This document shows, one piece after another, positions 1 through 8,161 of a DNA stretch of 41,720 nucleotides. Each line of letters opens with the position of its first letter. Position 1 is the first letter of the stretch. Both the position numbers and the translations under genes were made by a program. Under the pieces are notes generated by a model. It was given only the letters and a program-made list of their open reading frames with translations. It did not search any database and was not told the DNA's origin. Origin of the DNA: Stomatobaculum longum (lineage in GTDB: Bacteria; Bacillota; Clostridia; Lachnospirales; Lachnospiraceae); the NCBI GenBank assembly GCA_905370385.1, contig CAJPKN010000005.1, positions 1 to 41,720 on the forward strand. The letters run 5' to 3'.

Positions 1-141
1 GAGGGCTACCGCATTGTGGGAGAACTAAGGGAGACCGACCGCATCATGCGGGATACCTTCTGGGTCGGCGTTTATCCGGGCATGACGCCGGAGATGATAG
101 ACTACATGGCCTCGGTGATTCTGGAGGGGCTGAATCAATGA
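1..141 (+). CDS. DegT/DnrJ/EryC1/StrS-type aminotransferase, C-terminal end (partial)
   Basis: Only the last 46 codons are inside the window; the frame is open from base 1 to a TGA at 139-141. The end carries a motif reading FWVGVYPGMTPEM, which resembles the C-terminus of PLP-dependent sugar aminotransferases and dehydrases of the RfbH type, which act on nucleotide-activated keto sugars in surface-polysaccharide synthesis. The stop overlaps the start of the next gene (ATGATG at 138), so the two are probably translationally coupled. The downstream membrane proteins, galactofuranose mutase and heptose-type kinase agree with a glycan locus. The exact substrate cannot be told from this fragment. 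Confidence 0.6.
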   Translation, partial: EGYRIVGELRETDRIMRDTFWVGVYPGMTPEMIDYMASVILEGLNQ

Positions 142-503
142 TGAGAGCGAAGAAGGGCGGGATTTATCTCGCCCTGCACGCTTTGGTGCTCTTTTACAGC
201 CTCTCGGCGCTCTGCTCGAAAAAGGCGGCCTCCTATCCCTTCGCGAGCCCCGGGTGGCTCTTGTTTTACGGGGCTGTCATTTTGATTTTGGGGCTCTACG
301 CCGTGTTTTGGCAGCAGATCATTAAGCGCCTGCCGCTCTCGACCGCCTATATGAATAAGGCGGCGACCGTCGTCTGGGGGCTTGTTTTCGGGCGTGTATT
401 TTTCGGCGAGCGCGTGAGTGCGCCGAAACTCTTCGGCGCGGCGCTGATCATTGCCGGCATTGTGCTCTTTGCGCTGCCGGAAGGGGAGGAAGGGCATGCG
501 TGA
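138..503 (+). CDS. Small EamA/SMR-like membrane protein (first of a pair)
   Basis: A 121-residue protein with four predicted hydrophobic segments (about residues 8-27, 40-58, 72-88 and 94-112), the size and topology of the SMR / half-EamA class. The acidic residue in helix 1 that defines proton-coupled SMR drug exporters (Glu14 in EmrE) is not visible; the first helix is followed by SKKAA. That points away from drug efflux and toward the ArnE/ArnF or undecaprenyl-sugar flippase-like branch, in keeping with the glycan neighbours. The start overlaps the previous stop and the end overlaps the next start. A second, similar protein follows directly, so the two probably form a heterodimer. Substrate is inferred only. 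Confidence 0.7.
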   Translation: MMRAKKGGIYLALHALVLFYSLSALCSKKAASYPFASPGWLLFYGAVILILGLYAVFWQQIIKRLPLSTAYMNKAATVVWGLVFGRVFFGERVSAPKLFGAALIIAGIVLFALPEGEEGHA

Positions 504-849
504 CGTTTCCTTTCCGCATCTTGCGATTTTTCTCGGGGCGGTGCTCCTCGCGGCGCTCTCGCAGGTGCTCTTAAAAAAGGCGGCAATGCGGCAGTATGAC
601 AGTGTGTGGCGGGAGTACCTGAATCCGCAGGTCATCTTTGCCTACGCGCTTTTTTTTCTTGCGACCCTGATTGATGTGGTCGCCTACCGGCGTATTCCCT
701 TAAGTCTCGGCCCCATCTTGGAGGCGAGCGCCTATCTCTACATGTTGGTATTCGGCGCGTTCTTTTTCGGCGAGCGCGTCACGGCGCGAAAGTGCTTTGC
801 GCTCGCGCTGATACTCGGCGGCATCGTCCTCTTCACGCTCGCGGGCTGA
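496..849 (+). CDS. Small EamA/SMR-like membrane protein (second of a pair)
   Basis: A 117-residue, four-helix membrane protein with the same architecture as its upstream neighbour: helix 1 ends in LLKKAA and the last third contains FFFGERVTARK, which parallels FFGERVSAPK in the partner. The ATG at 496 is preferred because AGGGGAGGAAGGG lies just upstream; a longer frame from 451 would start inside the previous gene. It overlaps that gene's stop by eight bases. Like the partner it lacks a helix-1 glutamate. Likely role, by inference: one half of a heterodimeric flippase or exporter for a lipid-linked sugar or similar precursor. Confidence 0.7.
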   Translation: MRDVSFPHLAIFLGAVLLAALSQVLLKKAAMRQYDSVWREYLNPQVIFAYALFFLATLIDVVAYRRIPLSLGPILEASAYLYMLVFGAFFFGERVTARKCFALALILGGIVLFTLAG

Positions 850-891
850 AGCAGGGCTTTCGCTGTTTGAATCAAGGAGGAAAGTGAGACC

Positions 892-2010
892 ATGCAGGAA
901 AAATACGATTATCTCCTGGTCGGTGCGGGACTCTATTCCGCGGTCTTTGCCCATGCGGCGGAGCGCGCCGGAAAGAGCTGCCTCGTGCTGGAAAAGCGCT
1001 CGCACATCGGCGGCAACATCCACTGCGACACGGTGGAGGGCATAGAGGTGCACCGCTACGGCGCGCACATCTTCCACACCTCAAACCCCGAGGTCTGGAA
1101 CTTTGTGAACCGCTTTGTGACCATGAACCGCTTCACGAATTCGCCGGTCGCAAACTACAAGGGGGAGATGTATAACCTTCCCTTCAACATGAACACCTTT
1201 GCGCGCATGTGGAACATACGCACGCCCGAAGAGGCCCTTGCCATTCTGAACGAGCAGCGCGCGGAGATTACGGGCGAGCCGAAAAACCTCGAGGAACAGG
1301 CGATTTCCCTGGTCGGACGGGATGTCTACGAAAAGCTCATCAAGGGCTACACGGAGAAGCAGTGGGGGCAGGCTTGCACGGAGCTTCCGGCCTTCATTAT
1401 CCGCAGACTGCCGGTGCGCCTCACCTACGACAACAACTACTTTAACGACCGCTATCAGGGGATTCCGGAGGAAGGCTACGACACGCTGGTTCGAAAGCTC
1501 TTCGGCAAGGCGGAAATTCTCCTGAACACGGATTATCTCGCGGACAAGGCGGGCTGGAATGCGCGCGCAAAGACCGTGGTCTACACCGGGCCGATCGACG
1601 CTTATTTTGATTATGAGCTCGGCGCGCTCGAGTACCGCTCGCTTCGCTTTGAGACCGAGACCCTGGACACGGAGAACTACCAGGGCTGCGCGGTCGTAAA
1701 TTACACGGAGCGGGAAATTCCCTACACACGCATTATCGAGCACAAGCACTTTGTCTTCGGCACGCAGCCGAAGACCGTGATCACCCGGGAGTACCCCGCG
1801 GACTGGAAGCCCGGCCTGGAGCCCTACTACCCGGTGAACAACGAGAAGAATCAGGCGCGCTATGCCCTGTACCGGGAGCGCGGCGAGCGCGAGCCCGTGA
1901 TTTTCGGCGGCCGCCTCGGCGAGTACCGCTACTACGACATGGACAAGGTGATTGAGAGCGCAATGGAAAAGGCGCGCGCCTTGGGCCTTCCAGTGGGAGA
2001 AGAAGCATGA
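892..2010 (+). CDS. glf: UDP-galactopyranose mutase
   Basis: A flavoenzyme of 372 residues that interconverts UDP-galactopyranose and UDP-galactofuranose, supplying Galf for cell-surface glycans. The N-terminus has the FAD-binding Rossmann motif VGAGLYSA (about residues 10-17) and the following EKRSHIGGN segment typical of Glf. RYGAHIFHTS, the GYTEKQWG region and the C-terminal FGGRLGEYRYYDMD are family hallmarks, and the length is normal for bacterial Glf. The ATG at 892 follows AAGGAGGAAAG. The stop overlaps the start of the downstream sugar kinase (ATGA at 2007), so both belong to one operon with the membrane-protein pair. Confidence 0.95.
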   Translation: MQEKYDYLLVGAGLYSAVFAHAAERAGKSCLVLEKRSHIGGNIHCDTVEGIEVHRYGAHIFHTSNPEVWNFVNRFVTMNRFTNSPVANYKGEMYNLPFNMNTFARMWNIRTPEEALAILNEQRAEITGEPKNLEEQAISLVGRDVYEKLIKGYTEKQWGQACTELPAFIIRRLPVRLTYDNNYFNDRYQGIPEEGYDTLVRKLFGKAEILLNTDYLADKAGWNARAKTVVYTGPIDAYFDYELGALEYRSLRFETETLDTENYQGCAVVNYTEREIPYTRIIEHKHFVFGTQPKTVITREYPADWKPGLEPYYPVNNEKNQARYALYRERGEREPVIFGGRLGEYRYYDMDKVIESAMEKARALGLPVGEEA

Positions 2011-3005
2011 TAATCACGAGAACCCCGTTTCGCATGTCCTTTTTCGGCGGCGGAACCGACATGCCCGAATTTTTCAGAGAGCACGGCGGCGCAGTGCTCT
2101 CGACTACCTTTGACAAGTACTGCTATGTCAATGTGCGCCACCTGCCGCCCTTTTTTGACTACAGCACGGAGCTCTCGTACTCGAAGCTGGAGCGCGTGAC
2201 TCGGGTCGAAGACCTGGAGCACCCGGCGGTGCGGGAGGCCATGAAGTTCCTCGACATGCATGAGCTGCGCTTAACCTACGAGGCGGATCTCCCGGCGCGC
2301 TCGGGACTCGGCACGAGTTCCAGCTTTGCGGTCGGTATGTTAAATGCCTTCTACGCCCTGAAGGGCAAGTACGCGGACAAGAAGAAGCTCGCGGACGAGG
2401 CGATTTACTTAGAGCGCGAGCTCTGCCGGGAGGCGGGCGGCTGGCAGGACCAGATTGCGGCCTCCTTCGGCGGCCTCAATGTGATACGCTTTGACGCGGA
2501 CGGCTACCGCGTGAGCCCGGTCATTGTGAGCGCGGAGCGAAAGCGCGCACTGAACGAGAACCTCATGCTCTTTTTCACGGGCTTTTCGCGCTTTTCCTCG
2601 GACATCCAGCAGGACACCAAGCGTGCCCTCTCGGATAAGACCGCGGTGCTCCGGGAGATGGGGGCCATGGTCGATGAGGCGGAGAAGATATTGCTCCACA
2701 AGGAGAGCGACTTAAACGAGTTCGGTCGCATGCTCGACGCGAGCTGGGCGTTAAAGCGCGGCGTGAGCACAAAGATCTCGACCGATTCGATCGATCGCCT
2801 CTATGCGGACGCAAAAAAAGCCGGCGCGCTCGGCGGAAAACTTCTCGGCGCGGGCGGCGGCGGCTTTCTCTTGTTCTATGTGGAGAAGGACAAACAGGAC
2901 GCGGTGCATGCGGCGCTCTCGTCCCTCCTCCATGTGCCGTTCAGCTTTGAGAACGGCGGCACTGCGGTCATTTTCTATGAGCCGGAGAGCTATGTCGCAA
3001 AATAA
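2007..3005 (+). CDS. GHMP-family kinase, HddA-like (D-glycero-D-manno-heptose 7-phosphate kinase type)
   Basis: A 332-residue sugar kinase of the GHMP superfamily. The N-terminal RTPFRMSFFGGGTDMPEFF block, the ATP-binding SGLGTSSSF motif (about residues 97-105) and the C-terminal LLGAGGGGFLLFY motif define the family and match the branch containing D-glycero-alpha-D-manno-heptose 7-phosphate kinase. In Gram-positives such kinases feed GDP- or nucleotide-heptose into capsule or S-layer glycans. It overlaps glf by four bases. The other GDP-heptose pathway genes (hddC, gmhA/B) are not in the window, so the true substrate could be another sugar; the family call is firm, the substrate is not. Confidence 0.85.
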   Translation: MIITRTPFRMSFFGGGTDMPEFFREHGGAVLSTTFDKYCYVNVRHLPPFFDYSTELSYSKLERVTRVEDLEHPAVREAMKFLDMHELRLTYEADLPARSGLGTSSSFAVGMLNAFYALKGKYADKKKLADEAIYLERELCREAGGWQDQIAASFGGLNVIRFDADGYRVSPVIVSAERKRALNENLMLFFTGFSRFSSDIQQDTKRALSDKTAVLREMGAMVDEAEKILLHKESDLNEFGRMLDASWALKRGVSTKISTDSIDRLYADAKKAGALGGKLLGAGGGGFLLFYVEKDKQDAVHAALSSLLHVPFSFENGGTAVIFYEPESYVAK

Positions 3006-3013
3006 AATACGGA

Positions 3014-3030
3014 CGGCTTATTCTCAGCCG
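3014..3030 (-). terminator. Weak hairpin between convergent genes
   Basis: A 5-bp stem CGGCT/AGCCG with a 7-nt loop lies where the glycan operon and the minus-strand metal transporter converge. On the minus strand it is followed by an AT-rich tract (TATTTTATTTT), so it may terminate the ZIP transcript weakly. The stem is short and it overlaps the ZIP stop codon. Confidence 0.25.
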
Positions 3031-3812
3031 AGGGCCACGTCGAGCGCCATCATGAGGGTAAAGCCGAGCGCGAAGGAGAGCACACCGATGTCGGAGTGCT
3101 CTCCTTCCGACATTTCGGGAATCAGTTCCTCGACGACCACGTAGAGCATGGCACCTGCCGCAAAGCTCAGGAGATAGGGCATGGCGGGAATCAAAAGTTC
3201 CGCTGCGGCAAACATGAGAAGGGCCGCAATCGGTTCCACGATGCCGGAGAGCAGGCCGTAGAGAAAGGCGCGGGGCTTCGTGCTGCCCGAAGAGAGCAGC
3301 GGAAGCGAGATGATGGCGCCTTCGGGGAAATTCTGAATCGCGATGCCGAGAGAGAGCGCGAGCGCGGCGCTTGCCGAGATGTGCGCGCTGCCGTTTAAGA
3401 AGCCGGCAAAGACGATGCCGACAGCCATGCCTTCGGGGATGTTGTGAATGGTCACGGCGAGAAGCAGCATGGCTGTCTTTGAAATGCTGCTCTTACGCCC
3501 TTCGGCCTTTTCCGCGTGGAGGTGAAGGTGGGGAATCAGCTTGTCGAGAAGCAATAAGAAGAGGGTGCCGATCCAGAGGCCGATGACGGCCGGAAGAAAG
3601 GCAAAGTGCCCGAAGCCGCTCTCCTCACTCTGCTCGAGCGCGGGAATCAGGAGGCTCCAGACGGAGGCCGCGACCATGACACCCGCGGCAAAACCGGTGA
3701 GGGCGCGCTGAATGTTGCGGCTCAGATTCTCCCGGAGAAAGAAGACGGCGCCGGCACCGAGGGTGGTACCGGCGAAGGGAATCAGTATCCCGATCAGACT
3801 TTGTTGCAACAT
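3024..3812 (-). CDS. ZIP family divalent metal transporter
   Basis: A 262-residue polytopic membrane protein of the ZIP (ZupT/GufA) family, which moves Zn2+ or other divalent metals into the cytoplasm. About eight hydrophobic helices are visible. The central helices carry HNIPEGMAVG (about residues 131-140) and QNFPEGAIIS (about 162-171), the metal-site motifs of ZIP helices IV and V, although in the second one the usual HN is replaced by QN. A short His-rich stretch (PHLHLHAEKAEG) sits in the cytosolic loop before helix IV. The minus-strand RBS is GAAAGGAT. It follows the MATE gene by 37 bp on the same strand and is probably cotranscribed. Confidence 0.9.
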   Translation of the reverse strand: MLQQSLIGILIPFAGTTLGAGAVFFLRENLSRNIQRALTGFAAGVMVAASVWSLLIPALEQSEESGFGHFAFLPAVIGLWIGTLFLLLLDKLIPHLHLHAEKAEGRKSSISKTAMLLLAVTIHNIPEGMAVGIVFAGFLNGSAHISASAALALSLGIAIQNFPEGAIISLPLLSSGSTKPRAFLYGLLSGIVEPIAALLMFAAAELLIPAMPYLLSFAAGAMLYVVVEELIPEMSEGEHSDIGVLSFALGFTLMMALDVALG

Positions 3813-3849
3813 GGCAGATATCCTTTCAAATCAAACCGAAAAATCCGGT

Positions 3850-5232
3850 TCAGCGCACGCCGTCGTCCGGCAGCGGGGCAATGAGGAGGCGCAGAATGCG
3901 GAGCAGGAAAAAGAGACTCACAAAGAGGCCCGCCCCCTCCGCGATGACAATGGACCACCAGACATTTTGCAGTTCTCCGGTCGCCGCCAGAAGATACGCG
4001 GCAGGCAGAAGGAAGACCAGCTGACGGCCGATCGAAGCCGCCATGCTGTAAAAGCCCTTGCCGAGCGCCTGAAAGGCGGAACTCGTGGAAATCGAGAATC
4101 CGACAAAGGGCAGACAGAGACCTATGATGCGAAAGGCCGGAATGCCGAGGCGCAGCATCTCCTCCGAGGCATTGAAGAGTCGGAAAAAGAAGGCCGGCAG
4201 GAGTTCAAAGAGCAGCAGTCCCACAAACATGAAGCCGAGCGCCGTCTGGGTCGAAAAGCGCAGGGTGTGCTCGATGCGGCGCTTGTGCCCCGCGCCGTAG
4301 TTGTAGGCGAGTATGGGCACCGTGCCGTTGTTAAGGCCGTATAGCGGCATGAAAATGAGGCTCGAGACCTTGAAGTAGACACCGAGGATGGCGGTCGCGG
4401 TGGAACTGAAACCGATCAGAATCCGGTTCATCGAATAGACCATGAAGGAACTCAGCGCCTGCATGATGGTCGAGGGAATGCCGACCGCGAGGATGCGCTG
4501 AAGGAGCTCGGGGTGAAAGCCGAAGGAGGAGAGTTTGAGACTCACCTCCGGGTTTTTCCGCTGGTTTAAGTAAATCGCAAGCAGCGCGGAGAGGCACTGG
4601 CCGAGTACGGTCGCGAGGGCCGCGCCGGCTATGCCGAGCTTCGGCAGACCGAAGAGGCCGAAAATCAGCACGGGATCCATGATGATGTTAAAGATCGCGC
4701 CTAAGAGCTGGGAAATCATAGAGAGCGTGGTGCGACCGGTCGACTGCAGGAAGCGCTCAAAGGTGATTTCCATGAAGATGCCGAGCGAACCGCAGCAGAC
4801 AATGCGCGTGTAGAGGACACCCTGGGAGAAGATGCTCGCATCGGCGGTCTGGGCGCGGAAAAAGGGAACGGCGAGAAAGAGGCCGGTCAGAACAAAGAGC
4901 AGGGTGAAGAAGAGCTCTAAGATTACGCCGCTCGCCGCAATCCGGTTGGCGCGCTGCGGCTTCTTTTCGCCGAGGGCGCGGGACAACTGGGAGTTGATGC
5001 CGACACCGATGCCGGTGCTGAAGGCAATCATCAGCGATTGCAGCGGAAAGGCAAGACTCACGGCTGCGAGTGCGTCCTCGCTGATCATAGAGACAAAGAC
5101 AGAGTCTACAATGTTATAGAGGGCCTGGACAATCATGGAGATCATCATGGGAACGGACATCGAGAAGATGAGTTTCCCGACCGGCATGGTTCCCATCTTG
5201 TTCTCGGTTTGCATCGTTTTAGTCGTTTCCAT
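3850..5232 (-). CDS. MATE family efflux transporter
   Basis: A 460-residue, 12-helix protein of the multidrug and toxic compound extrusion family (cation-coupled exporters). The start matches the family: a short polar leader, then MGTMPVGKLIFSMSVPMMIS, and two homologous halves with the QALYNIVDSVF region at the end of helix 1. NYGAGHKRRIEHTLRFS in the second half is the usual MATE cytosolic segment. The substrate cannot be predicted. The RBS on the minus strand is GGAAGGAAGG. It is divergent from the PfkB kinase across about 155 bp and lies upstream of the ZIP gene in the same direction. Confidence 0.92.
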   Translation of the reverse strand: METTKTMQTENKMGTMPVGKLIFSMSVPMMISMIVQALYNIVDSVFVSMISEDALAAVSLAFPLQSLMIAFSTGIGVGINSQLSRALGEKKPQRANRIAASGVILELFFTLLFVLTGLFLAVPFFRAQTADASIFSQGVLYTRIVCCGSLGIFMEITFERFLQSTGRTTLSMISQLLGAIFNIIMDPVLIFGLFGLPKLGIAGAALATVLGQCLSALLAIYLNQRKNPEVSLKLSSFGFHPELLQRILAVGIPSTIMQALSSFMVYSMNRILIGFSSTATAILGVYFKVSSLIFMPLYGLNNGTVPILAYNYGAGHKRRIEHTLRFSTQTALGFMFVGLLLFELLPAFFFRLFNASEEMLRLGIPAFRIIGLCLPFVGFSISTSSAFQALGKGFYSMAASIGRQLVFLLPAAYLLAATGELQNVWWSIVIAEGAGLFVSLFFLLRILRLLIAPLPDDGVR

Positions 5233-5326
5233 CTTGAAAACCTTCCTTCCGGGGGGATTAGAGTGCGAAATAGTCTATAGTTTAGCAGTATTGTAAGAAT
5301 CGCGCAAGGCAGGAAAGGCCGAGGTA

Positions 5327-5335
5327 TGTTATACT
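5327..5335 (+). promoter_or_regulatory. Candidate extended -10 promoter for the PfkB kinase
   Basis: TGT followed by TATACT at 5330-5335 gives an extended -10 element about 50 bp before the kinase start. No good -35 hexamer is found 17 bp upstream. It lies in the divergent MATE/kinase intergenic region of about 155 bp. Confidence 0.4.
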
Positions 5336-5387
5336 TCCCATATCAAGCAAAATGCCGCGCAGGCGGCAAAAGGACAGGAGGTTGCAC

Positions 5388-6356
5388 ATGGCAGAAGTTG
5401 TGGCACTCGGAGAAGTGTTGATTGATTTTGCGCAAAAATCCAAAGATGTGGAAGGCTATCCTACCATGGCGGCACACGCAGGCGGTGCGCCGGCCAATTT
5501 CCTCGCGGCGCTACGTAATCTCGGGCACAGCACGGCGATACTCGGAAAAGTCGGCGTGGATGCCTTCGGCGTGATGCTGCTCGGAACCCTGGAGCGCTGC
5601 GGCATTGATGTGAGCGGCCTCGTGCAGGATGAAGATTGCTTCACGACCCTAGCCTTTGTGACCTTTAACCGAGAGGGCGACCGCGCCTTCAGTTTTGCGA
5701 GAAAGCCGGGCGCGGACACGCAGCTCCGCTTTGAGGAGATTAAACTTTCCCTGATCGATCAGGCCAAGGCCTTCCACTTCGGCACGCTCTCGCTGACCGA
5801 TGAGCCGGTGCGCTCCGCGACCCGGGCTGCCGTGGCCTACGCGAAGGCTAAGGGAAAGCTCATCACCTGCGATCCGAATCTCCGCCTGCCGCTCTGGAAA
5901 GAACCGGAGGATGCGAGACGGGAGATGCTCTGGGCACTCTCGCAGGCGGATATCGTAAAAATCAGCGACGAGGAGGTGGATTTCCTCTGGAGCTGCACGC
6001 CGGAGGAGGGCGCCGAGAAACTGCTGAATGTCTACGGCGTGAAGCTCGCCATGGTGACGCTCGGGCCGAAGGGCTGCTATTTAAAGAGCCGAAGCGGCGC
6101 ATCCGCTTACTGTGCGGGGCCGCAGGTTTCACCGATCGACACGACGGGCGCCGGCGATATTTTCGGCGGCACCGCGCTTGCCTGCATTTTGGAGAGCGGC
6201 AAGGATGTGTTGGAACTGAGTTCCGAGGAGCTGCTGGAAATCGGCACTTTCGCTTCGACCGCGGCGAGCCTTTCGACCGAGCGCTCCGGCGGCATTGCGA
6301 GCATTCCGAGCCGGGAGGACATTGCGGCGCGGGTTGCAAGACTCGGACAACAATAA
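5388..6356 (+). CDS. PfkB-family carbohydrate kinase (fructokinase-like)
   Basis: A 322-residue ribokinase/PfkB-fold kinase, probably a fructokinase that phosphorylates fructose to fructose 6-phosphate in the cytoplasm. The N-terminus (VALGEVLIDF, then HAGGAPANF about 15 residues later) is the typical PfkB signature 1 region, and DTTGAGDIFGG (about residues 258-268) is signature 2 with the catalytic Asp. ITCDPNLRLPLW is also characteristic of the fructokinase branch. The ATG at 5388 was chosen because GGACAGGAGG precedes it; the frame continues upstream to 5352 without an RBS. No sugar transporter or sucrose hydrolase is nearby, so the exact sugar remains inferred. Confidence 0.85.
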   Translation: MAEVVALGEVLIDFAQKSKDVEGYPTMAAHAGGAPANFLAALRNLGHSTAILGKVGVDAFGVMLLGTLERCGIDVSGLVQDEDCFTTLAFVTFNREGDRAFSFARKPGADTQLRFEEIKLSLIDQAKAFHFGTLSLTDEPVRSATRAAVAYAKAKGKLITCDPNLRLPLWKEPEDARREMLWALSQADIVKISDEEVDFLWSCTPEEGAEKLLNVYGVKLAMVTLGPKGCYLKSRSGASAYCAGPQVSPIDTTGAGDIFGGTALACILESGKDVLELSSEELLEIGTFASTAASLSTERSGGIASIPSREDIAARVARLGQQ

Positions 6357-6370
6357 ATCCTTAAACCCAC

Positions 6371-6399
6371 TTGACTTATATGTTTTTAGGGCGTAAGAT
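6371..6399 (+). promoter_or_regulatory. Sigma-A-type promoter of cysK
   Basis: TTGACT at 6371-6376 and TAAGAT at 6394-6399 are separated by exactly 17 bp. The expected start is near 6406, about 30 nt before the cysK ATG, so the leader is short and no riboswitch or T-box fits. Confidence 0.75.
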
Positions 6400-6435
6400 A
6401 ACCGCAGAGAACAAAGACGAAAGGAAGGCTTACGC

Positions 6436-7368
6436 ATGTCAAAGATTTATACTTCCGCAGATCAGTTAATCGGCGGCACCCCGCTCTTGGAACTTTCTCA
6501 CATCGAGGCGAAGGAAGGCGTCAAGGCGCGTATCCTCGCGAAGCTCGAGTATCTGAACCCGGCGGGTTCGGTGAAGGACAGAATTGCCCGCAACATGCTG
6601 GACGATGCCGAGGCGCGCGGTGTCCTGACCAAGGACTCGGTCATCATTGAGCCGACTTCCGGCAACACCGGCATAGGTCTCGCATCCGTTGCGGCGGCGC
6701 GCGGCTACCGCATCATCATCGTGATGCCGGACACCATGAGCGTGGAGCGCAGAAACCTCATGAAGGCCTACGGTGCGGAACTGGTGCTGACCGAAGGCGC
6801 GAAGGGCATGAAGGGCGCAATGGCGAAGGCGGAGGAGCTCGCGAAGGAGATTCCGCACAGCTTTATTCCGGGACAGTTCGTGAATCCGGCAAATCCGGCG
6901 GCACACGAGAAGACCACCGGTCCCGAGATTTGGGAGGATACGGACGGCGAAGTGGATTACTTTGTTTCCGGTGTCGGCACGGGTGGCACGCTGAGCGGCG
7001 TGGGCCGTTATCTCCGCAGCAAAAAGCCGGGCGTCAAGCTGATTGCCGTGGAGCCGGAGGCATCTCCGGTGCTCTCGGGCGGACAGCCGGGCCCGCATAA
7101 GATTCAGGGTCTCGGCGCGGGTTTTGTGCCGGATACCCTGGACAAGGGTATCTACGACGAGGTGATTCAGGTCTCGAACGAGGATGCCTTCCGTGTGGGT
7201 CGCGAGATCGGCAGAGCCGAGGGCGTGCTGACCGGTATCTCTTCCGGCGCGGCGCTGTATGCCGCGCTTCAGCTCGCAAAGCGCAAGGAGGCAGAGGGAA
7301 AGACCATCGTGGTTCTGCTGCCGGATTCCGGCGACCGCTATCTCTCTTCGCCGCTCTTCCAGGATTGA
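6436..7368 (+). CDS. cysK: Cysteine synthase (O-acetylserine sulfhydrylase)
   Basis: A 310-residue PLP enzyme of fold type II that makes cysteine from O-acetylserine and sulfide. The PLP-binding lysine lies in NPAGSVKDR (Lys47), the substrate loop is TSGNTGIG, the phosphate-binding GTGGT loop is present ([11 protein letters not shown]), and the C-terminus reads [12 protein letters not shown] as in CysK. The ATG follows AAGGAAGGC. It has its own promoter upstream and a strong terminator downstream, so it is a single-gene unit. It faces an Rrf2-family regulator across about 230 bp, a context in which Rrf2 proteins such as CymR or IscR often control cysteine or Fe-S metabolism; that link is inference here. 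Confidence 0.96.
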   Translation: MSKIYTSADQLIGGTPLLELSHIEAKEGVKARILAKLEYLNPAGSVKDRIARNMLDDAEARGVLTKDSVIIEPTSGNTGIGLASVAAARGYRIIIVMPDTMSVERRNLMKAYGAELVLTEGAKGMKGAMAKAEELAKEIPHSFIPGQFVNPANPAAHEKTTGPEIWEDTDGEVDYFVSGVGTGGTLSGVGRYLRSKKPGVKLIAVEPEASPVLSGGQPGPHKIQGLGAGFVPDTLDKGIYDEVIQVSNEDAFRVGREIGRAEGVLTGISSGAALYAALQLAKRKEAEGKTIVVLLPDSGDRYLSSPLFQD

Positions 7369-7400
7369 TCCGAAAGCGAATTGTAAGTTAATCGAAAAGG

Positions 7401-7440
7401 AGCCGCTTTGCCTGTATTTCGAGCAAAGCGGCTTCTTTTT
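7401..7440 (+). terminator. Rho-independent terminator of cysK
   Basis: A perfect 11-bp stem (AGCCGCTTTGC at 7401-7411 with GCAAAGCGGCT at 7423-7433), an 11-nt loop and a T-rich tail TCTTTTT follow the cysK stop by about 30 nt. Confidence 0.9.
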
Positions 7441-7545
7441 GGCGTGACAAGAGAATCATGCCGGGAAGCGTGCGTTATAGAGTTATAGGACAAAAAGAGT
7501 CGGCAGAAAGCCCCGCAACGCCGGTGGAATGATAGGCTCTCTTAT

Positions 7546-7582
7546 CGAAAAAACGCCTCCGCGACAGGAGACGCGGAGGCGT
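7546..7582 (-). terminator. Rho-independent terminator of the Rrf2 regulator gene
   Basis: ACGCCTCCGCG (7553-7563) pairs perfectly with CGCGGAGGCGT (7572-7582) around an 8-nt loop. On the minus strand the hairpin runs into TTTTTT, so it terminates the regulator gene, whose stop is about 18 nt away. The roughly 110 bp between this and the cysK terminator holds nothing else recognisable. Confidence 0.88.
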
Positions 7583-7599
7583 GAGGGGGGCGTATTTGC

Positions 7600-8028
7600 T
7601 CAGATGACAAAGTCATTGCCGGCGAGATCGGGCGCGGCGAGATCCGCGAGTGTGTAGCCGTCAAAGAATTTGTTGACAAGACGATCCAGTTCCTGCCACA
7701 TGGGCAGGGTGCGGCAGGAGGAGGCGCGCTCGCAGGAAGCCTCTTCCTCAAGACAGGAGACAGGGGCCAAATTGCCCTCGGTGAGGCGAAGTATATTGCC
7801 GACCGTGTATTCCGCGGGGGCGCGGTTTAAGCGGTAACCGCCGCCCTTGCCGCGGAGGGCGTCGAGCAGGCCGTTCCGCACCAATACTTTCACGATGGAC
7901 TCCAGATATTTTTCGGAAATCTGCTGCCGCTCGGCAATGTCTTTCAGGGGAATATAGGAAACGCCGACGTGCTCGGCAAGATCGATCATGACACGGAGCG
8001 CATAGCGACCACGGGTAGATATCATCAT
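7600..8028 (-). CDS. Rrf2-family transcriptional regulator with IscR-like cysteines
   Basis: A 142-residue DNA-binding protein of the Rrf2 family. The winged helix-turn-helix occupies about residues 1-70 (ISTRGRYALRVMIDLAEH, then the wing GKGGGYRL). Three cysteines, Cys92, Cys99 and Cys105, lie in the loop where IscR has Cys92/98/104 as [2Fe-2S] ligands, so an Fe-S-sensing regulator is more likely than a CymR-type one, which lacks this triad. Two adjacent ATGs exist at the start; GAGAGGAG precedes them. It converges on cysK and is divergent from the pyridoxal kinase fusion; both cysteine and PLP are needed for Fe-S assembly, which makes those genes plausible targets. Confidence 0.88.
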   Translation of the reverse strand: MMISTRGRYALRVMIDLAEHVGVSYIPLKDIAERQQISEKYLESIVKVLVRNGLLDALRGKGGGYRLNRAPAEYTVGNILRLTEGNLAPVSCLEEEASCERASSCRTLPMWQELDRLVNKFFDGYTLADLAAPDLAGNDFVI

Positions 8029-8064
8029 AACAAGGCTCCTCTCTCTTCATTTATCTTTAACATA

Positions 8065-8089
8065 TAAACCTATACTACTACGGGGTTTA
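8065..8089. promoter_or_regulatory. 25-bp dyad between the Rrf2 gene and the kinase fusion (candidate operator)
   Basis: TAAACC (8065-8070) and GGTTTA (8084-8089) form an inverted repeat with a 13-bp centre, a footprint length like that of IscR/CymR operators. On the minus strand it overlaps weak promoter elements (TTAAAC at 8090-8085, TTATAT/TATATG about 17-18 bp on), as autoregulation would require. No match to a known consensus is claimed. Confidence 0.35.
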
Positions 8090-8122
8090 ATGCTTTGCAA
8101 GCTGTTATTTGAACTTATCTTG

Positions 8123-8131
8123 TGCTATACT
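8123..8131 (+). promoter_or_regulatory. Extended -10 promoter for the kinase-barstar gene
   Basis: TGC followed by TATACT at 8126-8131 is a good extended -10 element, about 30 bp before the start codon. The -35 position is poor. The TAAACC/GGTTTA dyad ends about 35 bp upstream of it. Confidence 0.5.
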
Positions 8132-8161
8132 GCCTGCAAATCCAGCAAAGGAGGCGTTTGG

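Noticed and set aside
138..849. Multidrug resistance (EmrE/QacC-type) annotation for the small membrane proteins
   Set aside because: The essential helix-1 glutamate is missing in both and the context is glycan synthesis.
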